DNA of 25,595 nucleotides. It comes from Frankiales bacterium (GTDB lineage: Bacteria; Actinomycetota; Actinomycetes; Mycobacteriales; SCTD01). The stretch spans positions 1-25,595 of the forward strand of contig JAODNQ010000146.1 in the NCBI GenBank assembly GCA_025464695.1, written 5' to 3'. The notes under the pieces are model-generated. The model was not told the origin of the DNA. It worked only from the letters and a program-made list of their open reading frames with translations, and did not search any database. Every line of letters begins with the position of its first letter. Positions within the stretch are counted from its first letter, which is position 1. The position numbers and the translations under genes were made by a program. Positions 24,583 through 25,595 of this stretch are shown piece after piece.

Positions 24583-25595
24583 CCGCCCCGCTGACCGACC
24601 TGCCTCCCCGCCTCCACCTCGGTGGTCAGCCGCTGTCGGTGGTCGGCCGCGCCCGGATCTACGTCTGCGGCGTCACGCCCTACGACGTCACTCACCTCGG
24701 CCACGCCGCGACCTTCGTCTGGGTCGACGCCGCGGACCGGCTGCTGCGCCGGCTCGGCGTGCAGGTCGAGGTGTGCCGCAACGTCACCGACGTCGACGAC
24801 GTCCTGTTCGACGCCGCCACCCGCGCGGGAGCGCACTACGACCGGTTCGCCGCGGTCCAGCAGTTCCACTTCGAGCAGGACATGGCCGCCCTCGGCGTCC
24901 GGAAGCCCGCGCACGAGCCGCGCGCGCACACGTTCGTCCCCCAGGTCGTGGAGCTCGCCCAGGCGCTGCTCGAGCGCGGGGCGGCGTACGAAGCGGGCGG
25001 CAGCGTCTACGTCCGCGGCGCTGACGTCGTCGCCAAGGCGGGGCTCGAGCGCGAGGAGGCGCTGGCGCTGCTGGCCGACAACGGCGGCCGCGTCGACGAC
25101 GCCGACAAGGACGACCCGCTGGACCAGGCCGTCTGGCAGAGCAGCACCGCCGACGAGCCCGCCTGGCCGAGCCCCTGGGGGCCCGGCCGTCCGGGCTGGC
25201 ACGCCGAGTGCACCGCGATGGCGCTCTCGACGTACGGCGCCTCCCTGGACCTGCACGCCGGCGGCGCGGACCTTCGCTTCCCGCACCACGCGTTCGAGGC
25301 GGCCCAGGCCGAGGCCGCGACAGGCGTCACGCCGTTCGCGCGCGCGTGGATGCACGTGGGCACCGTGCAGCTGGCGGGGGAGAAGATGGCGAAGTCGACG
25401 GGCAACCTCGTCTTCGTGTCGGACCTCATCGCCAGGACCAGCGGTCCGGCAGTCCGGATGCTGCTGCTCGACCGCCGCTACGACGCCGCGTGGGACCACA
25501 CCGGCGCCGCCCTGGACGCTGCCGCCGCACGGCTGGACGAGCTGCACGCGGCGGCGGGGCAGCCCGGCGGCAGTGAGGCTGCCTCGCGCGAGGTG
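24579..25595 (+). CDS. mshC: MshC-like cysteine ligase (class I aminoacyl-tRNA synthetase fold), partial at window end
   Basis: 339 codons are visible without a stop, so the gene continues past the window. MshC ligates cysteine to glucosaminyl-inositol in mycothiol synthesis, using ATP. VCGVTPYDVTHLGHA (residues 29-43) carries zinc ligand Cys30 and the HIGH-type motif THLGHA; TPYD-x-TH-x-GHA is typical of MshC, whereas CysS normally has PTVYD and HIGNA. Further zinc-site residues are Cys211 in WHAEC and the histidines of FPHH (236-237). The KMSKS loop reads KMAKS (269-273). VTDVDD and NLVFVS also fit. The GTG at 24579 overlaps the GTPase stop. A diverged MshC paralogue or an unusual CysS-like enzyme remains possible. 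Confidence 0.8.
   Translation, partial: MTAPLTDLPPRLHLGGQPLSVVGRARIYVCGVTPYDVTHLGHAATFVWVDAADRLLRRLGVQVEVCRNVTDVDDVLFDAATRAGAHYDRFAAVQQFHFEQDMAALGVRKPAHEPRAHTFVPQVVELAQALLERGAAYEAGGSVYVRGADVVAKAGLEREEALALLADNGGRVDDADKDDPLDQAVWQSSTADEPAWPSPWGPGRPGWHAECTAMALSTYGASLDLHAGGADLRFPHHAFEAAQAEAATGVTPFARAWMHVGTVQLAGEKMAKSTGNLVFVSDLIARTSGPAVRMLLLDRRYDAAWDHTGAALDAAAARLDELHAAAGQPGGSEAASREV

Overview
The window is about 25.6 kb of very GC-rich DNA that looks like an actinobacterial chromosome. The signs are GTG starts, a full-length Lhr helicase, a DUF222/13E12-type HNH protein, the DUF3046-recA-recX gene order known from mycobacteria, LexA boxes of the actinobacterial type TCGAAC-N4-GTTCGA, and an MshC-like cysteine ligase (mycothiol is an actinobacterial thiol). 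I cannot name the genus from the sequence alone.

Layout. 1-1190: intact MFS exporter, minus strand. 1254-3736: a damaged block in which a second MFS gene (internal deletion, frameshift, lost 3' end), an FMN-binding glutamate-synthase-like gene (lost 5' end, one-base frameshift) and a methyltransferase (lost 5' end) are packed together. The genes around it are clean. 3748-10369, minus strand: lhr, and upstream of it a DUF222-HNH gene whose promoter holds a perfect 16-bp LexA box. 10370-10926: non-coding stretch with a GGTGCCA-type tandem repeat. 10927-12615: secreted CocE/X-Pro-peptidase-like hydrolase. 12612-14278, minus strand: ABC exporter (permease and ATPase). 14320-15269, minus strand: DinB-like protein and a small membrane protein. 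15358-18638: TerD-like protein and a GNAT/acyl-CoA-synthetase fusion (Pat-like protein acetyltransferase). 18773-21095: DUF3046, recA, recX. 21185-25595: two dynamin/Era-like GTPases and an MshC-like ligase joined by 4-nt GTGA overlaps; the ligase runs off the window.

Functional themes. DNA damage: Lhr, the SOS-controlled HNH protein, RecA with two candidate damage-responsive promoters (LexA box and a RecA-NDp/ClpR-type motif), and RecX. Several genes (DUF222-HNH, ABC ATPase, DUF3046, the MFS remnant) have a TAnnnT -10 element exactly 6 nt before the start codon, which predicts leaderless mRNAs.

Most notable: the SOS operator filling the 17-nt spacer of the HNH promoter with transcription predicted to start on the ATG; the dual recA promoters plus a leader hairpin; the GTPase-GTPase-cysteine ligase operon; and the deletion-scarred block at 1.25-3.7 kb.
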